Shown: piece after piece, positions 12,097-22,549 of the stretch
How the letters are laid out: the number at the start of each line of letters is the position of its first letter
How positions within the stretch are numbered: the first letter of the stretch is position 1
Program-made: the position numbers and the translations under genes
From: Oehlia diaphana
Lineage: Eukaryota; Glomeromycota; Glomeromycetes; Glomerales; Glomeraceae
Length of the DNA: 64,000 nucleotides
Direction: 5' to 3'
Assembly: GCA_003833135.1 (NCBI GenBank)
Contig: QZLH01000707.1
Coordinates: 1-64,000, forward strand
The notes under the pieces: model-generated
The model's database searches: none
Seen by the model: the letters and a program-made list of their open reading frames with translations, nothing else
What the model was told of the DNA's origin: nothing

Positions 12097-12688
12097 CTAG
12101 AAACCGTGAATCTTGATGATATTTTTGTCGATGCCGTTGTCCCCAAGAAAGTTTTGGACTTTGAGACGTTGGTCACCTTGAAGTTGGATTATTTGTCCAA
12201 GCTCCTCATCTTGCACAAGTGTACCATTACAAGCGAATTCCTATAAAAATTAAACAAAAATTAATTTTAATGCTAACAACATTATCTTATTTTTATCAAT
12301 CCTGACCTTTTTGAAAGCTTTTAACAATTTCTTTTGATCATATTCACTAGGTAAACCTTGAACAGTAGTCAAAGTCTTTCTGCCGTTTCTCTGTTGTATA
12401 CGAATATCTTTTGATAACAAAGAAGTTAAGGAATAAAAGAATGTGTTTTCAAAGATTCAAAAATAGAGCTATTTATATATTTTGACCGGTCATCCGTAAA
12501 TGATGACCTTTTATTCTCCGACATAAAATAGGATACGAATATACCCTTGGGGTTGTCCTGCTTCTTCTTCACCGGTATCAGCGAAAGGGTCTGTTGACAA
12601 AAAAAAACGGATTAATAAAACAATAAAAATTTAATCGACAACTTTTTTGTAACATACCGTAAGTTTGAAGATTTTGGATCTCGGACAT
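12097..12688 (-). CDS. SUI1: Translation initiation factor eIF1 (SUI1), 4 exons, 109 aa
   Basis: Exons in order of transcription: 12688-12658, 12590-12537, 12407-12307, 12240-12097. The protein starts MSEIQNLQTYDPFADTG and carries the eIF1 signatures IHIRIQQRNGRKTLTTVQG, EFACNGT, IIQLQGDQR and a C-terminal KIHGF. It binds the 40S subunit and enforces AUG selection in the 43S complex. The exon 2 donor is the gtatcc after TATATTC: an earlier GT (ggtata) would shift the frame. Length fits eIF1 (about 108-113 aa). A TCACGTGA site lies 234 bp upstream. Confidence 0.95.
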
Positions 12689-12921
12689 AAAAAACTACGG
12701 TTAAAAACTTCGAAAAAAAAGTAATAGAAATTTGGGAAAAGCGAGTATAAAACTTTTTTTTTTTATGCTATTTTATGAGCTTTCCTGTTGAATGAAGGTT
12801 TTTTTTTGAAAGACGGATGGATTTAGTGAAGTGAACCAAACTATAAAGTATTTTTTACAAATATTATATCTATGATTTTATTTCCAATTTTAGAATTATT
12901 ACATAACTGATTAATAACTAA

Positions 12922-12929
12922 TCACGTGA
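12922..12929. promoter_or_regulatory. TCACGTGA E-box upstream of eIF1
   Basis: Perfect 8-bp palindrome containing the CACGTG bHLH core, 234 bp upstream of the eIF1 start codon. One of several such sites in the window (see findings). Confidence 0.45.
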
Positions 12930-13294
12930 GCAACATATTTCCTTTTCTGTTTTTCTAGAAAATACAAAGTACCTACAATTTGATTGTGAATCGAAATATG
13001 TATATTAGAATATAAATCGTTGTGATAATCTGTCATAATCTTAACGGATAACCTGAAAGATAAAAAAATTTGTCAACTCTTAACAGAATGCGAATGCTAT
13101 TTATAATGACTTGTTTAATTTCAAGATTTTATTTTTCTTACGTCACTTAACAATTTCTGTCACAGTTCTAACTTTTCATTATCATAATTTTATCTTGTAT
13201 TAGTAGTTTTCCTTATAATTTGGAGAATACTTCTGGCCTACGCGATAGCTTAAAATTATTTATGTTAAAATGTCTGTATATAATTTATACATAC

Positions 13295-14426
13295 TTAGAC
13301 ATCAGTTGCAGCATATTCAATCTGTGATTCATTAAGATCATAAGCTTACTCAAGGTCGCCTTTTTTGGTTTCGTTAATTCACGTTGAGACTAAAAGAATG
13401 CAAAAAATTGTTAAAAAATAACCAACACTTCAACCATTTTAGACAATGCGAAGTACACATGACTTGTACACATAAATTACTTAATTCCGCAAGACTTCTG
13501 CTCTGAATTTCATTAATCTTTTAAAAGTTTAATCCCATCTCCTCGTATATTACATCCAAATTTGACTCCATTATTTTTTTATTTTATTTCTAGAAGAGGA
13601 GTGAACGTTATCTATTACATTAACAGCATGCGCATACTAAGTAACTACAGGGGCTATTCAGGTAATTGGACTTTGTATCTCATCCCACAAGTTAGACAAA
13701 GCAGTTATGTAGGATCCCACCCTTCGAACTAAACTATGCTAGAAGTAAACTACGCTACTACTAGCACTAAGAACAAATAAACCCTACAAAAAAAAATGAA
13801 GGACCGTATTTTTTTTTCGACACAAAGGTCGCCACTTGTATACTGGAATGATTCACACTATTCTAAATTGTTTAAAGGCTAAATGATGTAGTTAAGATTA
13901 AAATAAAGTTAATAAAATATTATAAAAATATATATATTGACTCTAGTTTATCCTATGGTGTAATGAGTATTTGTCCCGGCTGTAGAGCCAGAGGAAGGAT
14001 CAGGCGGAACTTTTGACTACATTTATGTCTTCCAAAATATTTTTTAGAATAATTGGAAAAGTTGTCATGTGATATATGAAAAAGGAATTACATAGTTGTA
14101 TTAATGATATTTTGGATTGTTTTATTGTTTTGGAAATACTCGCCATTCACAATCAAATCCAAATGTGTTAGATCTTTCATAATTTGGTGCAAGTTATAAT
14201 GTGTTTAATTAAAAAAGAAATGTAAGATACAAATAATTAAAAGCAATTTTAACTTGTTTTCATGTAACCACTCGTTTGCTTCAAGCGAAGAGTTCGTGTA
14301 TTTCAATGTACATATTGCGTCATCCTTATATGATAAGATCGGTAATTTTCGTAATTTTTCGGTCTTTATTTGAACACTTGAAAGTTTAAAACCACGCGTA
14401 GAACTCAAGTATGCAGCATTTTCCAT
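13295..14426 (-). pseudogene. Broken WRN-type 3'-5' exonuclease gene
   Basis: All three motifs of the DnaQ-like (DNA_pol_A_exo1, WRN/Mut-7 type) fold can be read in order on the minus strand. A first exon (14426-14254) ends in YTNSSLEANEWLHENK. It splices in frame to an exon at 14173 with Exo I TFGFDCEWR. About 8 codons later the frame breaks: TAA at 14124, frame restored if an A-run were one base longer. It then continues QLCN and HMTTFPIILKNILEDIN to about 14011. Exo II (FGCNIRGDGIKLLKD) is at about 13565-13520, followed by a stop and another frame change before SRSLAELSNLC. Exo III (LNESQIEYAATD) is at about 13340-13300, preceded by a third disruption. The layout is that of a once-complete gene with at least three breaks. 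Confidence 0.7.
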
Positions 14427-14695
14427 GGAAACCCGTTTTAATTCTCTGGTGGTTTGTTTAACAATGTCAGTTATAAACAAAAAAGAAAATATGTATTATC
14501 GGACAAAAAATCATACCTGACCCTAAATGGTTTTTTTAATACTCGAATGGTTTGAAAATTTTTTTAATTTTTTAAATTGATAATCATGTGATAAGGTTGA
14601 AAAAAGTTTATTATTTCATTATACAAATGCAAAAATAAATGTCTTCAGTTCAATATCAAAGAAAAAGGAAGAAAGAAAGAAAGAAAGAAAAGTAA

Positions 14696-15170
14696 TCAAC
14701 CGCATCCGCAAGTTTTGCCATAAACATATTTCTCTTTTTTTTTAAAAAAAAAAAAATTCCCAAGTTTAATTAAAATTCAAAGAATAAAAATTTGCAAGAA
14801 ATATAAAATTTACCTTCACGTTTATAAATTATTCCTGAAGAACTACGGCCACCGTTTCTTAAATTTTCGGCTGCTGACGGCTAATTTTATTTAAATATTC
14901 CCATTAAAGTTTCAATGATTAAACTTTTACATTAAAAGAATTTCTAATTAATACTTACTGAAATTAAACTATAAAAGAAGTTATAAATGAAAAAGTATAT
15001 AGACCAAAAATAATATTTAATAGATCTTTGGTCACTTACTGTTCCGTCTATGCAAAAAAACAACAATTAGACAGGATTGTTATAAAAAGGTAAAATAATT
15101 GCAAAAGAACCACACAGCGGTAAAATTTGAAGGCTTTAGAATGCTTGCCTTTAGCAATATAATTTGTCAT
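14696..15170 (-). CDS. Possible 44-aa protein ending TCGCG, with an 8-nt micro-exon
   Basis: Proposed exons: 15170-15149 (ATG to a GC-type donor AAAG/gcaagc), 15047-15040 (8 nt, ACGGAACA, between a strong ...tttttttgcatag acceptor and a gtaagt donor), 14880-14814, and 14733-14696. They join in frame: MTNYIAKDGT, then PSAAENLRNGGRSSSGIIYK, then a tail ending EKYVYGKTCGCG. The 67-nt third exon has clean acceptor and donor and is the best supported part. The family is not recognised; the terminal CGC could bind metal, but that is speculation. The start is 148 bp from the divergent F-box-like gene. The first exon and GC donor are the weakest points, though the identical donor AAG/gcaagc is used in MAD1 in this window. 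Confidence 0.5.
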
Positions 15171-15318
15171 TTTTTTATTGTTCAAACAAATTTAAATACT
15201 TGGGAAAAGAGAAAAGACAAAAAAATGGCCTATTAAAAGTTATTAAAACTGTGTAACGTCATAAGATTGTACTATTTAATCTAATCACATAACATTTTTC
15301 TTCCAACATTCATAGTAG

Positions 15319-16509
15319 ATGATGGAACGAGCCCCTGTTTCAAAAAGTAATAATATAGCACTTCCAGTTGAAATCTTTCAACATGCTCTTGCATTACTTC
15401 CATTAAAAGAAATATATTCGTTCAAGCGAGTAAATAAGGAATGGTATAATTTATGTGACCATGCTATAGTCGAACATATTACTTCCTCTGGCTCACAAAT
15501 CCACCTTCGGGCTGGTACATCGAAGAATCCAAAACTTTGTTATGACCTTGATTTCGCAAGTTATGATCCTTCATCGAACATTTTCACATTCAAGCCCTCT
15601 CCTAATAGGAATGAACTAAAACCTACTTTTTGTTATTCAAAACATTTGCGAGAGATCAGAATATTGTTTGGAGAATGGAGAGGTGTGAATACGACATTAA
15701 GCAAATATTCACCATCGGATCCAACATTTGGAATTCCGATAAAGAGATATTCTGATCCACAGGCTCAAAAAGTGTTAAGACTTGCTAAATTAGAGTTTCA
15801 TAAGCATTATATAGAGTCTGTACGAAAAGTATATCAATTAGATGATGAGCCTTCTTTAGAAGAAGGAACTGTTGTATCTTGTTTGGGAGATAAAGATATA
15901 GTATTAAAGTGTCATATAACTACTAGACTTTCTTGCAATATACCAGACGACCAGCAAAATTCCGAGAAAGATGATGAATGTTCTCCGGAGGGTGTAGTTT
16001 ATAGCTTAAGAATAGAGTTTGTTAAAGTTTGTGCTTCATGGTTAGTGTCCGGTACAACATCAAATTTTATTCCAGAAGAATCACGAAATCAAATATTTGC
16101 TTCTCGGTTTAATCTTTTAGACCAAATTCTTTCCGAACAAAATATTACAAAATTTTACCGATATTCATCAAAAGTTCTTAAATGGATATTATCAGAATAC
16201 GATAGAAATGATCAAGAAACAAGAGAAATGATTAAACATATATTAGATACCAAAGGAGATTTTTCAATAAGAAGTAAGTTTGAAGCAGCGTTAGAAGGAA
16301 AAAATGTGAAAAAGCAAAATATGTGGAAATATTCTTTAGTGGCTCGATTTCTTCGTGATCCTGAATCTTATGATTCTCTTGAGGATGTCGTGAATAGGAT
16401 TGTTCATACTGAACGCAAAGATATTTCCTATGAATCTAATAATAATCATTCTTCTAGATTATTTCGTGGGTTAAAACCAATACTTCAAAAAATTAAAATT
16501 ACTTCATGA
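15319..16509 (+). CDS. F-box-like protein (single exon, 396 aa)
   Basis: Uninterrupted frame from ATGATGGAACGA. Residues about 14-55 (ALPVEIFQHALALLPLKEIY, then FKRVNKEWYNLC) match the F-box pattern: LP.EI...L..L....L....VnK.W. The F-box binds Skp1 in SCF ubiquitin ligases. The remaining 340 residues contain no leucine-rich or WD repeats that can be seen, so the substrate-binding part is unknown. The lack of introns is unusual beside its intron-rich neighbours. Repeat-rich fungi often have large F-box-like families. The second Met codon could also serve as the start. Confidence 0.75.
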   Translation: MMERAPVSKSNNIALPVEIFQHALALLPLKEIYSFKRVNKEWYNLCDHAIVEHITSSGSQIHLRAGTSKNPKLCYDLDFASYDPSSNIFTFKPSPNRNELKPTFCYSKHLREIRILFGEWRGVNTTLSKYSPSDPTFGIPIKRYSDPQAQKVLRLAKLEFHKHYIESVRKVYQLDDEPSLEEGTVVSCLGDKDIVLKCHITTRLSCNIPDDQQNSEKDDECSPEGVVYSLRIEFVKVCASWLVSGTTSNFIPEESRNQIFASRFNLLDQILSEQNITKFYRYSSKVLKWILSEYDRNDQETREMIKHILDTKGDFSIRSKFEAALEGKNVKKQNMWKYSLVARFLRDPESYDSLEDVVNRIVHTERKDISYESNNNHSSRLFRGLKPILQKIKITS

Positions 16510-16612
16510 TTATGTTATTTTTAACCTAGAAAATAGATAAATACGTTATGGGACTTTTTTCTAGATTATTTATTATGAAACACTAATAAACCTATAATTA
16601 TATTATTATTTA

Positions 16613-17278
16613 TTAAGAAGTTGAAGTCGTATTTGTTACTACAGGTTCATTAGAAGCTACGGGTGATGATTTTAATGACCGACGATAACTGCAATTTAAG
16701 AATCGTGTCAAAATTATTATAATATGTTGTAAACCGTAATTTATATATACTAACTTCCATATCCTGTACATTTGAGTTAACCCAGTTCCAGCCACAAACA
16801 AATTCACAGACAGCAAAGTATAATTTACGGGGATGATTTGTGTGGAATATCGTGACCAGATCAACCCCGTTGCTGTAAGAGCTTTTAATCAAAGAGAATA
16901 ATAAATACAAAGTTATTTTATTCTGAACTTCATTTAAAGTTATGTAAATAGGCAAACATACCAACATTTTGAGATACTGATAACGATTCTGGGGGACGTT
17001 TGAGATCACTTAAACCAGCGATAACTAATCCCTATAATAATCATACAAGACAAAAGTATATTAGCATCATTTGTAAAGGAATTTCTAGCTTAATAAAAGA
17101 CAATTACCCATTTCATTACCGGTGCCCAAAAATGAACAGTTTTTGGTCCTTAAAAAAAAAGATTATATAGTTAGTTCTATTTTACTATTGTAAAATAATT
17201 CTTAACGAAAAAAAAAATACCCGCAGGGTGATTAATAAACTGTTGAAGTTTGGATGAAACTACCGTGTTCGCTGCCAT
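16613..17278 (-). CDS. MPC2: Mitochondrial pyruvate carrier subunit 2 (5 exons, 120 aa)
   Basis: Exons: 17278-17221, 17148-17108, 17031-16962, 16872-16755, 16688-16613, all in frame. Family signatures: KLQQFINHPAGPKTVHFWAP, MKWGLVIAGLSDLKRPPE, ATGLIWSRYS and VNLFVAGTGLTQMYRIW. With MPC1 the protein forms the inner-membrane heterodimer that imports pyruvate. Length matches MPC2 (about 120-130 aa), and the Ser/Thr-rich C-terminal tail is short. The last intron begins gttagt. The start is 166 bp from the divergent SLC35F6-like gene, suggesting a shared promoter. Confidence 0.93.
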
Positions 17279-17444
17279 GGAATGGAAATTTTTATATTGT
17301 TACGATTTAAAATTTTTACTTAAAAAAAAAAAAGGAATATATAATTAGCGCAATTCCATTATAATTATTATGTGATTTTCACCAATGTAAATCAGATTGT
17401 CGATTTTTTATCATAATTTTTCTCCACCCGAATTTCTTTGAAAG
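17279..17444. promoter_or_regulatory. Divergent promoter MPC2 / SLC35F6-like
   Basis: 166 bp between two outward-facing start codons. Contains ttatgtgattttcac; a similar word in the other orientation (aatcacataac, about 15282) lies just upstream of the F-box-like gene. No TATA position is certain in this AT-rich DNA. Confidence 0.45.
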
Positions 17445-18865
17445 ATGGGAACAAGAACGTTACTTTTAACAACTGGTATGTTAATAAGTGGTGTTTGCAA
17501 CACCATTCTAAACAAATACCAAGACATGGCATGCGTTGAAGACTGCGATGATCCAGATAATGCAAAATATTTTGAGCAGCCTGTATGGCAAACTTTTAAT
17601 ATGTTCTTTGGAGAAACTATGTGTTATGTATTAGTTTATGCAATTTTGATCTGGGAATACCATCAAGCTAGAAAATATGCCCCTTTAGCTGTTGACGGCA
17701 CCCTAACAGGTAATTCAGAAGGAAATATTGTCATTGAAGAGAATGAAAATGCTGACGCTAAAGTTGAAGAAGGAGAAGAATTAACTGGATGGCTCGTATA
17801 TCTGTTTTGGTTGCCAACCTTATGTGATATTTGCGGAACTACAGTATGTATTAAGTTTTTTATTTCAAAAAAGAATTCGTTTGGATGGGTGTAATTATTC
17901 AACAGAAGTCAAAGAACGAAGCATCATTCTGTTTAAAGATTTTCACACCGTTTTGAAATATAATACATATTTTTAGCTTATGAATATTGGATTGATCTAT
18001 ACAACTGCCTCAGTTTATCAAATGCTTCGCGGAGCAGTTGTTTTATTTACTGGTAGTTTCTCTGTATTATTCCTTCGTCGCCGTCTCTATCCGTACCATT
18101 GGTTTTCTCTTTTTCTCGTAGTTTTGGGTGTCACAATAGTTGGCATGAGTAGTATTCTCTTTCCATCAGCCGATGAAAAATCTGATCCGTTAATTGATAC
18201 TTTGAATTCAAACAGTGCCCACACTAGCAAGGGCGAGCTAGAAGCTTCTATCGGAGTCTTCTTTGTTATATTTGCTCAAATTTTTACGGCAAGTCAATTT
18301 GTTATCGAAGAGAAAATTATGGAAAGGTATCATGTTAAACCTTTACGTGCGGTCGGACTTGAGGGAATATTTGGACTCTTAACAGTTGGAGTCGGTGCCA
18401 TAATTTTACATTTTACGATAGGAATACATCATCCTGGTGGATATTTCGATATTTCAACAGGATGGAATCAGATACTCTCTTTTAGACAAATTTGGATTAC
18501 AGGGATCGCTATAAGCTTCTCCATTGCATTTTTCAATTTTTTTGGATTATCAGTCACCAGGACATTAAGCGCAACTTCTAGGTCTACTATTGATACTTCT
18601 CGTATTGTATTAGTCTGGGTAGTTTCACTTTTTCTTGGTTGGGAAAGCTTCTCTTGGTTTCAAGTAACTGGTAAATATATTAAGTAATCATACAACTAAT
18701 AAGTATTTTTATTAATTATTATTTCTACACATAGGATTTGTTATTCTTGTACTTGGAACATTTATATTTAATAATGTTATAAGACCTCCACCTTGTTTCA
18801 CCGTACCTTCACCAAGTGTACAAGAAATTGAACCTTTATTACCAGAAGACCATGAACACATGTAA
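17445..18865 (+). CDS. Drug/metabolite-type transporter, SLC35F6-like (3 exons, 407 aa)
   Basis: Exons 17445-17843, 17977-18670, 18735-18865. The protein starts MGTRTLLLTTGMLISGVCNT, and the motifs NKYQD, WLPTLCDICGTT, YTTASVYQMLRGAVVLFTG and SATSRSTIDTSR are those of SLC35F6 and its fungal relatives in the DMT superfamily. About ten hydrophobic segments are visible, with an acidic loop at residues 85-115. The human homologue sits in lysosomal and mitochondrial membranes; substrate unknown. The C-terminus EPLLPEDHEHM contains an acidic dileucine-like EPLL motif, consistent with vacuolar or lysosomal sorting (inference). Confidence 0.88.
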
Positions 18866-19827
18866 TGATAAGCTAGTTCAACTTAGAGTTTAGTAAAAGT
18901 TATCATATTATTTATTTCTCATAGAAGCAAAATATAAAATATATATTAGCATTTTTATAATATAATAAGGATTATAAACGGTATTCAATACCATAGTATT
19001 TTTTACATGGCCTAATAGTGTTTTTAAAGATAGCAAAAATACCTATAAATTATTTATATACAGTAACCTGCCAAAAATTACCTCAGATTATTTTTTTGAA
19101 TGCTAAACTTCATTAATTCATCACTTAGTAAAAGTACAATAGTCACAAAAATATTGAGTGTAATTGTAGAGAGATGATTTAAAGCTCATTAGATTTACCA
19201 TAATAAAATAGACCAAATGGTAATATTCTCATATCTCTAACTTCAATGTATAATGAGTTATTTTCAAAAGTCTATAACTAAAAGTGCCAATAACTTTTGA
19301 TTTATTGAAGTTAAAGGTCATCATTTGATTAGTCTTATTATGATAAATTTAATGAGTTTAGCTTATTTTTCTATAATTAATATTTATTATTTTGCATTAG
19401 AGAATTAATAATCGATTAACCAACTACCATAATTGAATACACTAGTCAAAATAAGGCAAATTGGACACATGATAAATCGGCTAAAAATCAACTAAATTTT
19501 AGCTAAATTAAGAAATAGTAAAAAATTCAGCAATACTGATTTGTAACCAATTAGAAAATTAACCAAATTCAGCATTAATTTATAGTTGATCATTCGATTT
19601 ATAGTTAATATGTGAAAAATCAATTTTAGTTTATAGGATCTAATTCTTCTTGTCAGATAAATTATAGAAATCATTTTTTAAACTTAATTTTGATCAAAAG
19701 AAAGCCCATTTTAATCACTCTTTTGTTTTGAAAACATTAATTTTTATTATTATTGGATTCTCAAGTTTTAGAGTTTTTTTTTGAAATTTCAAAAAAAGAA
19801 AAAATTTTCCTAGATAAATTTTTTTAT
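18866..19827. other. AT-rich intergenic region holding a hairpin element
   Basis: No gene seen. Apart from the hairpin at 19180-19360, it is non-coding AT-rich sequence that grades into the tandem array. Confidence 0.5.
19180..19360. mobile_element. 181-bp hairpin element
   Basis: Left arm TAAAGCTCATTAGATTTACC and right arm ending GATAAATTTAATGAGTTTA are imperfect reverse complements over about 85 bp each. The arm word AATAAGACTAATCAAATGAT is the same core as in the larger hairpins at 5530 and 22550, so this is a short member of that family. Confidence 0.65.
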
Positions 19828-22510
19828 AAGAAATTCAGCTTCAAATTAAACAACTTAACACTGATATCCTAAGCAAGTTTTAAAAAAAGTTTCAGTTTTT
19901 TGAAACTTATCTTTATTTTATCTTTTTTTTTATAAGGAATTTAGTTCTAAATTAAATTCTAACCCAATAATCCTCAAGTAAATTTCAAAAAAGGTTATTT
20001 AAAACTTTATAAAAAAATTTTTTTCATTTTTTATAAGGAATTCAGCTTCAAACTGAATGTTAATATCTTAAGTAAGTTTCAAAAAATTGAAGTTTTAAAA
20101 CTTTATTTCTTTTTTTAGTAAGAATTCAATTCTGATTTTAGATACCAGAATCACAAAAGTGAAGTTTTGAAAAAAATTTAACTTTACTTTCATTTATTTT
20201 ACTTTTTACTTATGTTTTAGTTATTTTTTTTATATTTTTTGTATAGGAAATCAGTTCTGGTGTGATTACTAATATTTTAAATAAGTCAAAAAAAATTGAA
20301 ACTTTATAAATAAATGTTAAACTTAAAATAGTTTAACGTTTTTTTATACTTTTATTTAGAAAATCAGTTCTAGCATAAATACCAATATTCTAAATAAGTT
20401 TCAAAAAAAATTTGAAACTTTATTAAAAAACATTTTTTAATAAAAGAACTTTTTTTTAATATTTTATATGTAGGAAATTGGCTTCTACTTGGATACTGAA
20501 TTCTATAAATAAGTTTCAAAATTTTTTTCAAAACTATTAAAAAATGTTAAATTTTAATATTTTTATTTTATTATAGAGAAATCGGCTCTTACTTAGATAT
20601 TGAATCCTATAGATAAGTTTCAAAACTTTTTGAAACTTTAATAAAAAAACATTAAATTTTAACATTTTTTTATTTTTTTGTAGGAATATTAGTTCTGATG
20701 TGAATACCAAATCCCAAAGATAAGTTTTGAATTTTGAAACTTTAATAAAAAATATTTTTTTGTAGAAATATCAGTTTAGTGTAAATATTGAATCTTATAG
20801 ATAAGTTTTGGAATTTTTTTTTTGAAATCACTGTATTAAAAAACGTTTTTAAATACTTTTTTATTTTTATTTAGGAAAATCAGCTTTTATTTGAATACTA
20901 AATCCCATAGGTAAATTTCTTTTTAAAATTTTAATAAAAAATATTAAATTTTAACATTTTTTTTATTTTTATTATAGGAACTAGTGTTCACCTATTATTT
21001 ACGTTAACGGTTAATATGTATTAAAATAATGTCATAATTCTGAAGATCTGCAAAGAAAATTTCTTTTTTGAAAATTTGAGCAACACAATTTTTTTAATTT
21101 CTCTGAAAAGTAACAGAAAATAAAGTTCCTTTTTTGAAAATTCGTATAACTATTAATTTCCTTTTATAGAATTATATGTAACCCAGAATTTCAGTTTTTC
21201 ACCAGAAATAAAATTTCCTTTTTTGGTTTTGTATAATGTTTTTGATGAATAGGAGTAGGGTTACTCAATTCAAATGATTTATTTATATGGTTAATTTAAA
21301 CATAACGCCCACGTGATTGCAGTATTTTTTAATATATAGATATCAGCTTCTATTTGGATATTGAACCTACAGATAAATTTTGAAATTTTTCAAAACTTTA
21401 ATAAAAATGTTTAAATTTTAACATTTTTATCAGTTCTGGTGTAGTTACTAAATCCCTAAGAAAGTTTTGAAAAATTTTAAAATTTTAATAAAAAATGTTA
21501 AATATTAACATTTTTTATTATTTTTAGAGATATCAATTCTGGCATGAATATCGAATCCTACAGATAAGTTCAAAATTTTTTTTCAAAACTACTATATTAA
21601 AAAATATTTTTTAATATTTTTTTATTTTTATTATAAGGAAATCAGCTTCTATTTGGATACTGAATCCTATAGGTAAGTTTTTTTTCAAAATTTTAATAAA
21701 AAAACTTAAATTTTAATATTTTTTTATTTTTATTATAGGAAAATTACCGTATATAGTGGGCCACAGTATCCCGGGTATCTTGCAAAAATTGGGGTTTGAC
21801 CCTGTACCCTTGGGTACTAAATAAAGCCTAAAAATTCTGTTTTTTGCGAATATCTCACGATCTACTAGTCCAATTTAAACAATCTTTTTTTATTTTGAAG
21901 AGCTCAATAAGAGCTATCAAACAAAAAAAAGATGGCTCAAATCTGATCACTGGATCATGAGATAATTGTAAAATATCCTCTCAGGTACTATACAATTCTA
22001 TGAAATTTTTCAAGAGGGGTACTATGCATAGGGGGGTACTATGGCCCGTGATATACAGTAGCTCCTACTTGGATACTGAATCCTATAGATAAATTTCAAA
22101 AAATTTTTTGTAACTATTAAAAAAATGTTTAATTTTAACATTTTTTTATTTTATTATAAGGAAATTAATTTCTACTTAAATACTAAATTTCATAAATAAG
22201 TTTTGAAATTTTTTGAAACTTTAATAAAAAAAGTTAAATTTTAACTTTTTTTTATTTTTTTTTATAAGAATATCAGTTTCAGCATGGACACTGATATTCC
22301 AGGTAAAGTTTTAAAAGTTTTGTTTTGAAATTTCTTTATTATTGTAGAAAAATTGATTCTGAAATTGGATACCAAATTCTATAGGTAAAATTTTTTGAAA
22401 CTTTTTTATTTTTATTATAGAAACTCAGCTTTTACTTAGATATTGAATTCCTAAAGGTAAAGTTTTAAAATTTACAAAACTTTTTATTATTATATTTTGT
22501 AGAGAAATTG
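19828..22510 (+). repeat. Tandem array of about 21 mini-exon-like units
   Basis: A unit of about 80-120 bp repeats from about 19828 to 22510. Each copy has a 33-37 nt core starting like GAAATCAG(T/C)TCTG or GAAATCAGCTTCTATTTGG and ending ACTGAATCCTATAG. It is preceded by a T-rich tract ending in atag, taag or tag and followed by gtaagt, gataagt or gtaaat. In the best copies (for example 20875-20910 and 21638-21672) both splice sites are canonical. The interval is intron-like: AAACTTTAATAAAAAATG and its complement, so adjacent spacers can also fold. Two non-array segments interrupt it (about 20990-21330 and the MITE at 21747-22058). No open frame spans the array. Confidence 0.75.
21747..22058. 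mobile_element. 312-bp MITE with TA target duplication (Tc1/mariner type)
   Basis: Flanked by TA on both sides (21745-46 and 22059-60). Termini CCGTATATAGTGGGCC and the complement of GGCCCGTGATATACAG are inverted repeats. It sits inside one array unit: the core on its left (taggaaat) resumes on its right (agctcctacttggatactg), so it inserted after the array formed. Non-coding, and GC-richer than its surroundings. Confidence 0.7.
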
Positions 22511-22549
22511 GCATTAAGTGTCATTATTTATAGTAATATAAATATTATG

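Noticed and set aside
12531..12542. Earlier donor GGTATA in eIF1 exon 2
   Set aside because: It would shift the frame into a stop; the donor 10 bp on (gtatcc) restores the conserved YIHIRIQQRNG.
20990..21330. Possible transposon insertion in the array
   Set aside because: No inverted ends or target duplication found; it has only internal short repeats (ttccttttttgaaaatt), so it is left undefined.
19828..22510. Regularly spaced repeats resembling a CRISPR array
   Set aside because: Units are degenerate, the spacers are repeats themselves, the DNA is eukaryotic, and no cas-like gene is present.
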